A stretch of DNA of 64,000 bases from positions 4,251,264 to 4,315,263 of the forward strand of contig NC_088655.1 of assembly GCF_964019385.1 (NCBI RefSeq). Reading direction: 5' to 3'. Both the position numbers and the translations under genes were made by a program. Each line of letters begins with the position of its first letter. Position 1 is the stretch's first letter. This DNA comes from Sycon ciliatum. Taxonomy: Eukaryota > Porifera > Calcarea > Leucosolenida > Sycettidae. This document shows, one piece after another, positions 52,622-64,000 of this stretch. The notes beneath the pieces were generated by a model, which worked only from the letters and a program-made list of their open reading frames with translations, ran no database searches and had not been told where the DNA came from.

Positions 52622-53373
52622 TACAGCCTCGTGCAGCTATATTTGCTGGACTTACAGCCGATCGGATCAAGAAGGTCTCCCGAGTTGTTCAGGGTTCCTC
52701 TGGGCCATCCGGTGTCGATGCCGATGGGTGGAGACGAATGACGACGTGCTTTGATGCTGCTTCAGACCAACTATGCAGCGCCCTGGCGGCTGCTGGCCGG
52801 CTGATCTGTACGGAGCGGACAGCGGATGGTGAGATGGAGGGTTTCACTGCTGCGAGACTGATTCTCCTTGACAAGCGCCCTGGGGTTAGGCCCATTGCCG
52901 TGGGTGAAGTATTCCGGCGGATCATCTCAAGAGCCATTATGCAGATTGTGGAGACGGACGTTGTCGGTATCACCGTGCCGCATCAGCTGTGTGTGGGCGT
53001 ACCCTCTGCCTGTGAGGTTGGTGTCCATCACATAACATCACGTTTAGCCCAGGATGATGTCGAGGGCGTATTGCTGGTTGACGTCAGCAATGCCTTCAAC
53101 AGCGTTAACCGTTCAGCAGCTATTTACAACATCGCCCGTACTTGTCCCTCTATGTCACTGATCGTGGGAAACACCTACCGAGAACCGATCCGGCTTTTCG
53201 TGACGGGTGGTGGTGAGGTTCAATCTCGTGAGGGTACATGCCAAGGCGACCCAATTGCCATGGCTATGTATGCACTAGCCATCATGCCGCTTATCCATCG
53301 ACTGCAGGAGCTTGTCCCAGATGCTGAGCAGTTATGGCATGCTGATGACGATTCCGCACTGGGACGTCTTCGT

Positions 53374-55071
53374 TAGGTGTTGGCGGATAATGCCGGCATT
53401 ATATCGAGCATTATACACCACCCGGAGCATTACGAGCATTATAAAGCATTATACGACGTTCTACATGACTGCATAGTAGATCTACACACATCCTCATGTA
53501 CAGATTCGTATACGCGTATCGGCTATATAGCGTTGGTCTTTGATTGGCAACATTTATTACTACCGTACTGGCAATATAATTATGTTGCCGCGTAACGCGT
53601 AACGCAGGGGGGTGCGGCGTAACGCGCAACCAGGCTAGTGCGACAAATTTTCGTTGCGTTCGTAACGCGCGTCCGGCGGGGTGCGGCGATCTTTTCATTG
53701 CAGTTTGCAAAAAAATGATGCGGCAATAGCAAAAAAATGATGCGGCAATAGCAAAAAAGTGATGCGGCAATAGCAAAAAACGGACTGCGGCAATATAAAC
53801 CTGTGTAACGGCTCCTGTGCGACTTTGCATGTAACGCCCTGCGTGCGGTAAACATGTGCCAATGTAACGCTTCATGGCCTCACTGCGACCATAATTATTA
53901 TATATTGCCAGTACGGTATACCAGGTATACGCGATGTATTACTAGTACAAGCGATAGACCACCGCACACATCATGCATGGTACCAAACAGATCGTGGCAC
54001 GCAGTGCCAGGCCCAGTATACTGCATGCAGTATGGTGCTAGCTAGCTGTGGTCCAGCACAGTGTGGAAACTCTCGCAGAAACTTCCGGTCCCGGAAGTCT
54101 ATCTTCGGCCAGCAACTAATACTTTTTCGTTTTTGTCCGTTTTTGAAGATCCAGGTACGCCGAACCAACGAAACAAATGTGAGCCAGCATGGAACGGTGG
54201 AGGTGCGCACACGCACACATTCCAGACCTTACCCGGTTACCGTCCACAATGTTACAAAAAAACATTTTTCATCGAAGCAAGAGTCCATGTCTTTGTCGAA
54301 GAGTAACGCTGGAAGTTTCACCGGACATTGACCATTGTGTAAGACCAGCTAACTAGCAGCCAACGCTGATGGCTGACTCGCCGCGATGCCGTTCTTGGGA
54401 TTGGGAGGAAGCTGGGCTTTCTCCAGATGAGCTTTTGGCGGAGTCCTCTGATGATAGTGACGTCGTCGAGTTGGAAACTGCAGATCCTGCCGCGATAGCG
54501 AGGAAGCGGTCTTTTCAGAAAACAGCTATTACCAAGTCTGAAATTGTTTCCAAAAGGACGCGAGTAGCTCATGGACAGAGCACTGAAGTGGCCATCAGTG
54601 CCGAAACACGGGTGCGGAGCCGCTCAAAAGCGAATGTGGCAAGTAGTTAGTGTGCCTGGCATGCCATACAACATTGTCAGGGAAGAAGAGTATAATCATG
54701 TCCCATATTGCTACCGTGAGACACAAACAAGGAAAGTCCCGTTTGGAGAGGGAAATTCAGAGGCAGAAGCTGGTCAAGGAGTCCTTCTTGGCGTATCAGA
54801 AACGACTTGGGAAGGCTCTAGCCGGCACCGGTCTTACTGAGGCCGTTAGTTCAGCAGAATCTCTGCAGCGGATCCAGATTGTGCGTTCTATGTTGCATAG
54901 CATGGATGCAATATTATAGCGATTTTCTGAGCCCGATACCGCAAGGTTCAGCAGTTTATATTCCATCCGGCGGAGCATTATCAGCATTATTTGGAGCATT
55001 ATATGGCCTTTTGTGGAACATTACTGAGAGCATTATATCCCATATTACCGAGCATTATCCGCCAACACCTA
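53374..55071. mobile_element. hAT-like transposon, 1.7 kb, in the R2-like RT
   Basis: Inverted ends start TAGGTGTTGGCGGATAATG. The perfect 8-bp repeat GTCTTCGT flanks it (53366-53373, 55072-55079). Subterminal GAGCATTATA-like repeats are dense near both ends (53390-53455, 54985-55060), as expected for hAT transposase-binding sites. The only protein remnant is the zinc-finger ORF at 54369-54919; no transposase catalytic domain is seen. Confidence 0.9.
54369..54919 (+). pseudogene. CGGBP1/BED-like zinc-finger protein inside the hAT element
   Basis: Two frames in sequence: 54369-54650 encodes an acidic-then-basic N-terminus (SSDDSDVVELE, then RVRSRSKANVASS) ending in TAG, and 54650-54919 encodes CLACHTTLSGKKSIIMSHIA followed by TVRHKQGKSRLE, a C-x2-C...H-x5-H finger with a basic helix, as in CGGBP1 and hAT BED fingers. 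The two belong together but are separated by a frame change and probably a small deletion. CGGBP-type proteins are known domesticated hAT derivatives. Here the finger is still inside a hAT element. Confidence 0.55.
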
Positions 55072-56256
55072 GTCTTCGTGCTCTACGCAAGTACTGGCGG
55101 GGTATCAGCAACCTGGGTCCGGTGTATGGGTACTTGCCCAACCCCACGAAGACGGTGCTCGTTGTGAAGCCGGAAGTCGAGGTGGAGGCCCGGGATCTTT
55201 TCCGGGATACCGGCGTCTCTATTCGGACGGACGGCGCTCATTGCCTGGGTGGTGCCTTTGGCACAGTCGAGTTCCGTCGTGAGTTTCTGGATCAGCGGGT
55301 TCAGGGACTTACAGCCCAGATGAATCACTGTGGAGAGTACGCCACTACCCAGCCTCATGCCAGCTACGCCGTTGCCGTAAGATCCCTGGTGCCAAGGTGG
55401 AAATTCATATCACGGGCCATGGAATGCGGTCCGGGGGTGTTGGCACCCATTGACAGCAGTGTGACTGACAAGTTGTTACCTGCTGTCACCGGTCATCACT
55501 TCTTGGACGACTCCCCGCTGCGGCGTTTACTGTCTCTGCCCTGTCGACGTGGTGGAATTGGGTTGCCAATTGCCTCGGTTGTTGCAGAGCATGAGCACCA
55601 GCGTGCCCTGCGTGCGACTGAGCCCATGCGGGATCTACTCCATCGCTCTCGCACTGAGCCTCAGAATATTGGAGCATCTCGAGATCCTCGGCCTGGGGAT
55701 GACCATCCCATCCTCGCGGCCCTTGCCCTCGCACGGACTCGTGCTGTTGCCATGCGGCGGGAGAGGGACCGCCAAGCATCGGATCTGGCTGCTGCCGTTT
55801 CTCGTGAGCTATCGCCCCCGCAGCAGTTGTTGATCGAGATTGCGGGTGAGCCCGGCATATCGTCATGGCTGACGGCGGACCCGATGTCCCGGTACACACC
55901 GTGCTGAATTGCAATGACTTCAGACACGCCCTCTGTATCCGTTATGACCTGGATCTCAGGGACACCGCGACAACCTGTGTGTGTGGTCAGCCTGCCGTGC
56001 GGGATCACATGTTTGTATGCCCGACCGGCGGCTATCCTGGTGCGCGGCACGACAATATCCGTGATCTGCTCGCGGAGGTGTTGGTTGATGTCGCCCAGGA
56101 CGTTGAAAAGGAGCCTAGGCTGGCGGCCATGCATGGGGAGGATCTACCCGGACGCCAGCTGAATCGCCAGGACGAGGCCCGAGCGGACATCCGAGCCAGG
56201 GGCTTCTGGACAAGGCAGCAGGACGCCTATTTTGATGTTAGGGTAACCCACCCTAA

Positions 56257-57319
56257 GGCCTCGGTCACACTACGGCAGTTTGAAGCTGGACGCAGCGTCA
56301 AGCCGCAGCACTTGACGGAGACGCGGGGTCACACAGTGTTTGGGTTTTTTTGCAGCTCATGACTGCCGCGGCTTGACGCATTTGGCTACGTCACAAAACC
56401 ACCAGGAAAACTCAATGACGACACGGATTCCCACGGAAACCGGCCTTTTGCTTATTATACAAAAAAATTGTCGGACAAAGTTTTCGAATTTTTCATTGAT
56501 TTTTGATTACAAGAAGACGAAAGGTAGGTCCACGCGTGCACGATCGTTGTTGTTTCTTTCCGAATTTGAAGCCATTTTCAGTTGTAGTGTCATTGATCAG
56601 GCAAGAAAAGTCCGCATCGCAGCTGTGTTTCTCCTGACTTCGTCATACTGGTTGTCCTTTTTGGGGCTCTTGACGACAACACAACACTCACAAGTCGACA
56701 GGCTCCAGTTGGCCGATGACCCACTCAAACAACTGGTCCTTTCTCGACATCATTTTCTTCTCAGAAAACGCCTCGCTCTTCCGCCAGGCTCGGAGCAGAG
56801 CAGCCTCGGCCTCGTAGGTCCACGGACTCATCTCGAACAAAAAGAGGGAACAAAACAAACCTTGAACAGACGAATGTCGAATAACTGCTAAACTCAAGCA
56901 AAGTGTCTTGAAACTAATTTTACTTGAAAGACACTGTTTTTCCGCCAAGCGTCACTCCCATCAGCGGCAACGCAGCCGATTTCCCCACGTCAGACGCAGC
57001 AGCGTCTGACGCTCAAATTTCCCGCGTTGCGTCAGTTGCCATGGAAAAGCTCTACCAAAAGCTAAAACTCGTTTCGGTCTCTTTTCAGTTTCTTTCATCG
57101 GTTCCGACCGTTGGAATGCACTCCCCGCTGCAGTCCGCTTATGCTCTTCACTGCACCTATTCCGTAATTCAGTACTTTCATTTCTAGGGTACCCTGTAAG
57201 AAGGCCTTAGGCCTGTGGGGATTGCCCTATCAAAAATTTGATAATAATAATAATAATAATAATAAAAGCTCATGATTCTGACGCTGACGCAGCATTTTTG
57301 CCGTAGTGTGACCGAGGCC
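56257..57319. mobile_element. Harbinger-like transposon, 1.06 kb, in the R2-like nuclease
   Basis: Inverted ends start GGCCTCGGTCACACTACGGC and TAA flanks both sides (56254-56256, 57320-57322). On the minus strand 56831-56688 encodes MSPWTYEAEAALLRAWRK, a Myb/SANT-like trihelix start, as in the second ORF of Harbinger elements. A truncated LINE tail is nested at about 57060-57265. Removing the element and one TAA restores the nuclease frame. Confidence 0.88.
57060..57265 (+). mobile_element. truncated LINE 3' end with (AAT)n tail
   Basis: In one frame it encodes a WNALPAAVRLCSSLHLFRNS-type LINE C-terminus, then a short 3' UTR with GATTGCCCTATCAAAA and a (AATAAT)n tail at 57240-57265. Confidence 0.7.
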
Positions 57320-57900
57320 TAAGGCGTCTGTGCTGTCTCGTTCAGAAGTCCTTGGCCAGCTCAGGTCTCACGAGCGGCGTAAGAAGGCCGAGTATGGGCC
57401 ACGGATCGTCAACATCGAGTGTGCGTCATTTACGCCGCTTGTGTTTACGACGCAGGGCCTGGCGGCACCGGAGTGCGCGAAATTTCTATCGACGCTGGCG
57501 ACATACCTGTCCAGGCGTCACACCGATATCCCGTACTCCATCCTCATCAACCGGTTGCGGGTACGCATTTCATTTTGCTTACTTCGCGAATTCGGTGGGC
57601 CGTCACCTGTTTCCGCGGGTGCCGGGCCTCGTATCAGCGGCGTCGCCAGTCGTCTTTCCTGGTGGAGTGCCGGCAGATGGGTGGCCGATGAGCTGTTGCC
57701 ATGGCGAGGGGGCTGCTGAGACGCAGGCTTGGCACCGCGTACCGGGTACGCGCGGGTGGACTCGCTGCCGATGGTACGGTGTAGGATGTATGTACAATGT
57801 AGGTACTTCACTCTGTTGTCATTTGTCTGTCTATTTGTTGAATTGGATAGGTGTACGGACAGTTCTCCACAATGCATGCACATCCATTCATAACATTCAT

Positions 57901-58150
57901 GACAGGTAATTTATATTGACATTGGCTTAGACTTGCATACATGACGGGACCTGTTACTTTAATTTTCACTTTGAGTTTAAAGTTTTCTTCTTTTGACATT
58001 GGATTTGACATTGGATTTGACATTGGATTTGACATTGGATTTACTAATTGATTTGACGTTATTTAAAGGAGTTTTTTTTAATTGAATTGATCTTCAATGA
58101 TTTACGATTTCACGTTTCCGCTATTTTGCCCGTAAAAGAGGCTTGTCACC

Positions 58151-58203
<53 letters not shown>

Positions 58204-60244
58204 AATTTATTATTTTGATAGGGAAGGCCCTACAGACGTTGCCGTCTTGCGGCGGTTACAGGGAACCCTAAGTGCTCTTTACAGAGCGAAACAAAAACGG
58301 ATAGATGCTCAACCTGACATTGGTTGAGGCATCAGGTGAAGCTTTTCAACCTGACAATGTTGTAACTGCCTTTCTCTACCTGCTCCCAGACTCCCAGTCC
58401 CGTGCCATCTCCACACTTATACAATGGGACAAGGATAACTACATTTAGAAGACGTAGTCAAGCATGCGATCACATGATCACAGTTTCCGAGTGCTCGACG
58501 GGCCTTGGCACGCCGTTTTTGGGGGGGGGGGGGGGGGCGCTGGTGAAGCTTGTACCGCGTACACGATGCTGTAAAAAGTGGGTTTTTGAACTTTACTTCA
58601 TGTTTTGCCTTTCGTGGACCCATAAATGAAAGAGTGCGTATTCATTTCTCAGCTTGGCCAATTGGGTTCATATCTGAACATGTGTCATGGCTATGCTTCA
58701 CTGAAAAAGGGCACTTTTTGCCTGTTTTCACTGAAAAAAGAGCACTTTTTCAGCCTATTTTGAGGGAGGCGAAAAGCACTAAGTGCGAATTAAAAGAGCA
58801 CCTTTGGGAAATGGCTATCCCCCGGACCCCCGGTAATTTCCATCTGTTTTGTTTTGTTTTATTTATTTATTTTATTCCAAGCAATACATGGCTGGGGTAG
58901 CCAATGACCACTTTGCGTGGCGATTGCAGGGTTTTTATAGCCAACCATGCCGCTAAACATGGAAAAGAGTAAGAAGTCAAAAAGAAAAGGAAAAGAAGAA
59001 AGAAGCAAACGGATTCTCCAGAGATTCTCCAGAGGTACATGTAAATGGATACCAATTTGAAATCAAAGAGAACAGAAGGAAAGGTGTAGATAATGTGGTG
59101 AAAATAGCATAATGAAAGGATCTGTAATCGCCATTTTATAGCTTTCCAGCCTGCACGCTGGTTACGATTTTCTTTTGGATTCAACCAATCTGGCTTCCTC
59201 CCTAATTTGGCGGCAAGATATCTCATCTACACTGTAGCTACAGTGCATTTCAAAACTATAGACGCGTAGGGTTTTTGAAATATTTCAAATTTGGCTGGAA
59301 CTTTTTGAGAATAGTTTTCGGAATATTGCTCAGGATCGCTCCACAATTACTCTCATATAGTTTCTAAAGGATTGGATAACAGACGCCCAATTTGGAAAAA
59401 ATTATGCACAAAGTGATCACAGATTTTATGTGGTATAGATGCTGGCATAATCGTTTTTGCCTAGGTACGCGTCTATTTTTGAAATGGACTGTAGCTGTTT
59501 GTGGCTAGTATCAGTTCTATCACACTTCTCAATCGTCCTCGCGTGCACGCCATTGTGGAATAAAAGAATAATAAAACGAGATGCAAGACTCACCTCGAAT
59601 CGTAGTAGCAGCTGTGGCACGCTGTAGTCAGTCACAGCGCGCTAGCGGCCGGGAAAGCCGGGGGGGGGGGGGCGCCAGCCTAGCCGGCGGCACGACTCAT
59701 ACGTGGTGCGATTTGCGAGATGGACCGGGCGCGCGGTACGCGTATACGGTAGTTCCGTACATAAAAATAAAAAATAAAAAAGTTCTGTACATGCACACAC
59801 GTACACGCGCGCACGTACGGTACGTGCACCATTTGCACATGCATTGTGCACGTGAAAATTTCAAACATTTTCAAAAACCTTGAATTATGAAGCCGGCTAG
59901 CTAGCTAGCTGTGCACATGTGACGTACATGCAGACTGCGGCATACGCGCATGCATGACATAATTGCACAGTCATAAAATTCCTTTCAGCTGACACGAAGT
60001 CGAAGATCCTAGGACAAAGAAACCACTTCAAAAGGAGCATCAGCCCGTTGATTGAGCACATCTCTAGCATTAGTTGCTCATTCACGCATAGGTTTCCGCA
60101 ATTGCCAACTGGAAGTTGCTTTTATCTGTTTGAAACCTCCTGTCCGGGGATCTGACTTCCAAACAGATTTGCAAGAGTACGAAGACAGTGCACCCCTGTC
60201 CTTGTTGAATTACCTGTACGTTGGACGTAAAAGCAAAGGCAAAA
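57901..60244. other. intergenic region upstream of ASS1
   Basis: A (GACATTGGATTT)n run at 57995-58040, a (GTA)n tract at 58152-58203 followed by a minus-strand LINE 3' end (58204-58320), and poly-G tracts at 58519 and 59660 are visible. The promoter and any 5' UTR exon of ASS1 should lie near 59600-60244. No coding exon found. Confidence 0.4.
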
Positions 60245-60560
60245 ATGAGCGAAACCGAGGCTAAGAAGGGCACGGTGGTCCTGGCATACAGCGGTGGCTT
60301 GGACACCAGCTGTATCTTGGTGTGGCTGATGGAACAAGGGTATGACGTTATATGCTTTACGGTGAGAATCCTTGAGACAACTCCTAGGATCCTATCCGAA
60401 ATTTTAGTTTATTTTGGGTGTCTAGATTTCGAATACTAGTAATCCACCACACGTGTTGTATCGGTTTGTACAGTACGACATACATTTCAAAGGAGTGCAT
60501 TCTGCGTTCACATAACACAAGCACATCTGGTGTGCTTAGGAGTGTTTCAAAGTGTAACAC

Positions 60561-60644
<84 letters not shown>

Positions 60645-61287
60645 ACACGCGCTTGCATGCATGAATGTGTGTGCACGCGCTCGTGCGCCCGGTGCGCGCG
60701 CGTGTGTGTGTGTGTGTGCGTGTGTATGTTTAAGCGACCACCCCACGGTGCAAACAAAAGCGGCCGTTAAAGCCAAGTGGTTTTTAGAACCAGGTCCCAT
60801 ACATTCGTGGCACATCGGATCATGTACGTACATGTGCATAATTGCACGTCCATGTACTCGTCTTGACAGGCGTGGAGCATAGAATATTTTCATGCAAGCA
60901 AAGACTACACCTCACTCAAGTGCATGCAGAGCATCCTGCATGGTCACTTCTGTTGACTGCATGCAGTTGCTTAAAAGTCCTCCAGAGCATACTTCAACCC
61001 TGTTACAGTCAGCTCTGCCAGCCAAGATGGCACTTTTGGCTAGTTTTGGTTGCTGTGTGCAGGTCCAATATGACACTTGGTACACTAAAAGTCGGTCGCT
61101 GTTCGCGCAAGGCAGGTGGTCGTTGTATCCGGTCCAGTTTCTGTGTAGAACTGTCCGTGCATGGAAAATCGGTCGTCAAAAGCAGGTGGTCGCTAAAACC
61201 AGGTTTTATTGTATGTGTGGGCATGTGTGGGTGGGTGTGGGTATGTGTATATGAGTTGTTGTGTGTGAGTGTGGTTGTGTGCATGCA

Positions 61288-61327
<40 letters not shown>

Positions 61328-63991
61328 CGTATTTTTCGTGTGTTTATTTGAGTGTGCGTGTGTGTCTGTGTACATGTATCTGCTTGTGCGCATGTCTGTG
61401 TGTTTCTACGACGACAGGCTGACGTTGGCCAAGGGGATGACCTGGAGGAAGCCAAAGAGAAGGCTGCTAAGCTAGGCGCTAAGAAGGTAACACTCACTGC
61501 ATTGTTTCATTCTCAAAGAAGTCCGATCGAGTGAATCAGCTTTGCGCCATGCGCCAGTGAGCATCGCAGTGTTCGCAGGTCTAGAGTTGCGCAGCATCGG
61601 GCACATACCGGTACTTGACTCACGTGATTGGATTTCATTGCCTGCACAGTAAAACAGTTTAATGTCAACTACCTGGATATAACATACAATGAACCACATG
61701 GATAAGGACCTCGGAAGTGTCGTTATTCACGAGTTGTTGTCCATGAGGTCGGAACCTTTGAGCTGCATAATTTGAATATTAATTTCAAGTGCCAGCCCCA
61801 CGAATAACAACTCGTGAAATAACGACAATTTTCTAGTGCACGATCGAAGGTCGTTATTCGCAAGGTTGACTGTTAGTGCCATCAGCGTATGTGCTTGGAG
61901 TCTGCATTGAGTGGCGAGCTGGGGTATGTTTGCCACTCGATACGAGACTGCTCTGATAACGTCGCTACCCGTGGGCCAGGGCATACATGTAGCTTCAGTT
62001 GTATGCTTATCGTCATGACATTTTATTATTTCCCATATAAACTTACTGAATACTGAGCGCTTTGGCCGAGTGGTTGTGGGCTTGCCTGCGAATCACAAGG
62101 TCCCCGGGTTTGAGTCCCGCGCTGGGAGCAGAGAGCGTGTACTGTGCTAGCAAATGCGGTGATGCATGCGTGAACCACTTTACATGCAGTGAACTGCGCC
62201 GACACCCACGGTCAACTGGGTAATCACTACTCGGAGTGAGGGTAGCATGGATGCAGCTAACCAGGCTCGCCCCCCCCCCCCCCCCCCCCCCCTTGTCGGG
62301 CATTCAACACCCACGGTCAACTGGGTAATCACTACTCGGAGTAAGGGTAACATGGATGCAGCTAACCAGGTTAGCCCCCTTGTCGGGCATTGGTCGTGAG
62401 ACTTACCACCTCACCCTCGCCGTTAGGAGCTTCATCTGCCACCCTAGTATAACAGGCGTGGCGGTGGCCTGGCACATGCGAAACTTCCTAAGCTGGTTGT
62501 GTTTCTCAATGCAATGGTATAGCCGGTGGTAACGCAGACGTGCGAACTTTTTTTTACTTACTGTTTTTACTTGGTCATACCGGTATTAATCTTCCATACC
62601 ATTTAATTTTTCCATCCCAGGCTAGGAACTGTGGCATCATTCACGATCCACAGCAAGAAGGCAGCAATGCCTGTACCTATGGTGAAGTAAAATAAAGAAG
62701 ATAACGTAACATTGCCACAACTCCGTGATGAAATTTTGTGCTTTGTGCAGACATACATTGAGGACATGCGAAGTGAGTTTGTGACGGAGTTCGTCTGGCC
62801 AGCCATTCAAGCGAATGCGCTGTATGAAGACCGCTATCAGATGGGCACAGGTATGCGAGCTTAGACTCAGTTTTTCATTCTCCTTTGAATATTTCTTTCT
62901 GCCATGGTTGGCTCTCACTCATCATCTCACGTGATTAATTGGCCGTCTTTTGACGTGCCAGGAGATGTCTAAATAAGTACTGTAGTAAAATAAATTAATG
63001 TGGTTGAAGCTCGGTTCTGGGTACCGTATTTTCCGGTTGTAAGTCGACCTTTTACGACTTTAACTTAAACTAGAAGGAGAAAGGGTGGGGGTCGACTTAC
63101 AACCGGGAACTATCAGTATCTTACAAAAATGGCCTGCACTGCATGCACGAGTGCACCATGTTTACACATTTTTGCCAGTTTATTGGCCTTTTTCAAGGAT
63201 TGGGACGTTTTACCCTCCAATAAGGAATGTTCACATGATTTGTTGATGTGTTAGTAGCAGGAGGTGGTTAGTAGTGGTTCTTTGGGTGACAAGTTTAAAA
63301 CGCAGAATTGAGACCTCGGATATGGGGGTCGACCTATATAACTGGGGTCGACCTATAACTGGGGTCGACTTACAACCGGTAAAATACGGTATGTTCATCA
63401 AAGATATGCAGCAAACCTGCCACAGATCCCATGACGTCGTCACACCAGTGTCACAAAGACCCGGTCATCATCGGTCACATGCTTGGCGGACCAGACCCCA
63501 TGACGTCATCAGATCAATGTCGCGGGCATGTCGTCGGCAAGTTTTGAACCACTGGGGTTGCCATGTCGACATTTCTCTGTCCTCAAGAGTACAAGAAACC
63601 CAGAGTGTGCAGCTCTGATGGGTTCCTGTCACGGCGAAATTCCGTGATTACATCATTTCAATGATGTAGTGCGTACAACCAGGATTCAAGCAGGTCTCTT
63701 TCTGCACAACTGCAGCTCCGCTGTACGCACGACGCCACTTCTCGCCTCGGATCTGAACCCAATATCAAATATGATGTAATCCGGGACATTTGCCGTGACA
63801 GACACCCATATGGCCATGCAGCAAAAGGTCAGAAGCTGCACACTCTTGGTTTCATGTACTCTTGCTCTCCTGTGTTCTTGTTCTATCTGGTGTTGTCCGT
63901 AGCGTTTGCACGTCCGTGCATAGCGCGTCGTCTTGCCACCATTGCCAAGCAAGAGGGCGCTCAATTCATCTCGCACGGTGCCACTGGAAAG
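60245..63991 (+). CDS. ASS1: argininosuccinate synthase, first four coding exons (partial)
   Basis: Exons 60245-60361, 61418-61486, 62751-62850 and 63903-63991 join in phases 0, 0 and 1, and the last ends in phase 0 at a GTAATG donor, so the gene continues beyond the window. The 125 residues align end to end with the N-terminal ATP-pyrophosphatase domain. [18 protein letters not shown] is the PP-loop (SGGxDTS) that binds [34 protein letters not shown] and [18 protein letters not shown] follow. The enzyme joins citrulline and aspartate at the cost of ATP to AMP in arginine synthesis and the urea cycle, in the cytosol. The ATG at 60245 is the first in frame and gives the usual short N-terminus before the loop. 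Introns carry TG microsatellites and TA-type MITEs. Confidence 0.96.
60562..60720. repeat. (GT)n microsatellite
   Basis: Lies in ASS1 intron 1. A second TG-rich stretch at 61202-61400 ends just before the exon 2 acceptor. Confidence 0.95.
61652..61873. mobile_element. diverged TA-type MITE related to 16366
   Basis: The right end has TCGTTATTCGCAAGGTTGAC followed by TGTTAG, and the interior shares GTCGTTATTCACGAG words with the 188-bp element. The left end is degraded. It lies in ASS1 intron 2. Confidence 0.5.
62055..62490 (+). repeat. tRNA-derived SINE (second family), copy 2, with internal duplication
   Basis: The head has an A-box TGGCCGAGTGGTTG and a B-box GGTTTGAGTCC. About 90 bp starting CACCCACGGTCAACTGGGTA is tandemly duplicated (62202-62300, 62310-62396), one copy with a C22 tract. 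The tail core GCCGTTAGGAGCTTCATCTG is shared with 2570 and 17938. It lies in ASS1 intron 2. Confidence 0.7.
63024..63389. mobile_element. TA-type MITE, 366 bp
   Basis: Inverted ends start CCGTATTTTCCGGTTGTAAG (left) and CCGTATTTTACCGGTTGTAA (right); TA flanks both (63022-63023, 63390-63391). GGGGTCGAC units repeat inside the right end. It lies in ASS1 intron 3. Confidence 0.85.
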
Positions 63992-64000
63992 GTAATGGGT

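Larger units (their letters stand above)
52622..57900 (+). mobile_element. R2-like non-LTR retrotransposon with RLE domain, doubly interrupted
   Basis: Coding parts are 52622-53373, 55080-56256 and 57323-57710. The RT part has RPIAVGEVFRRIISRAI, VLLVDVSNAFNSVNR, REGTCQGDPIAMAMYALA and WHADDDSALG; then GPVYGYLPNPTKTVLVVK. A CCHC-like CVCGQPAVRDHMFVC finger precedes a PD-(D/E)xK-type nuclease core (ARADIRARGFW, DAYFDVRVTHP) and a final ECASFTPLVFTTQGL region. This order (RT, zinc knuckle, restriction-like endonuclease) is that of R2/NeSL-type elements, which cut a specific site. The catalytic RT motif is HADD, not YADD. The 5' end is missing. Two DNA transposons split it, both with intact target duplications. 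Confidence 0.88.

Noticed and set aside
56340..56891. 183-residue plus-strand ORF in the Harbinger-like element
   Set aside because: It is antisense to the Myb/SANT-like stretch and has no motif of its own.

Overview
This is eukaryotic, clearly metazoan DNA. Genes are split by GT-AG introns of about 100 bp to several kb, no operons are visible, and the gene content (spindle-checkpoint MAD2, a secreted TGF-beta-type ligand, Pol III subunit RPC10, argininosuccinate synthase) fits an invertebrate animal. The dense microsatellites, repeated TACATGTACATG words and mix of transposon families would suit a sponge or another early-branching marine invertebrate. That placement is inference and not firm.

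Five host genes were assembled by joining exons with matching splice phases, plus one partial membrane-protein gene. From left to right: (1) the 3' part of a glycosyltransferase-like gene (+, 5272-6956); (2) a complete POLR3K/RPC10 gene (-, 9557-11774, three exons); (3) exons of an unnamed multi-pass membrane protein (-, about 15678-19003); (4) a complete MAD2 gene (+, 20420-26420, six exons including a 16-nt microexon), divergent from gene 3; (5) a complete TGF-beta-superfamily ligand (-, 28196-37126, two coding exons around a 7.6 kb intron), convergent with MAD2; (6) the first four coding exons of argininosuccinate synthase (+, 60245 to beyond the window end). These genes are not a pathway; they are ordinary neighbours.

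From about 38.7 to 58.3 kb the window is a nest of transposons. Several non-LTR retrotransposons (two endonuclease/RT-type copies with FADD motifs, one RT-tail copy, one R2-like copy with a restriction-like nuclease domain, and a second nuclease remnant) are interrupted by DNA transposons. The insertions keep their target duplications, and removing them on paper restores the retrotransposon reading frame: a 3.2 kb TTAA element at 44285-47479, a 1.7 kb hAT-like element at 53374-55071 carrying a CGGBP1/BED-like zinc-finger ORF, a 1.06 kb Harbinger-like element at 56257-57319, and a foldback element at about 51357-52037. DNA transposons of TTAA, TWA, TA and 8-bp target types also lie in introns and between genes elsewhere.

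The most unusual signal is a dispersed set of five minute palindromes of 22 to 45 bp. Each begins CAGGG and ends in its complement or a one-base variant, and each is flanked by a perfect or 7/8 8-bp direct repeat (7630, 18035, 22223, 36605, 48592). They look like hAT-type insertions reduced almost to the terminal repeats alone. One has a related unfilled copy of its target sequence elsewhere in the window.
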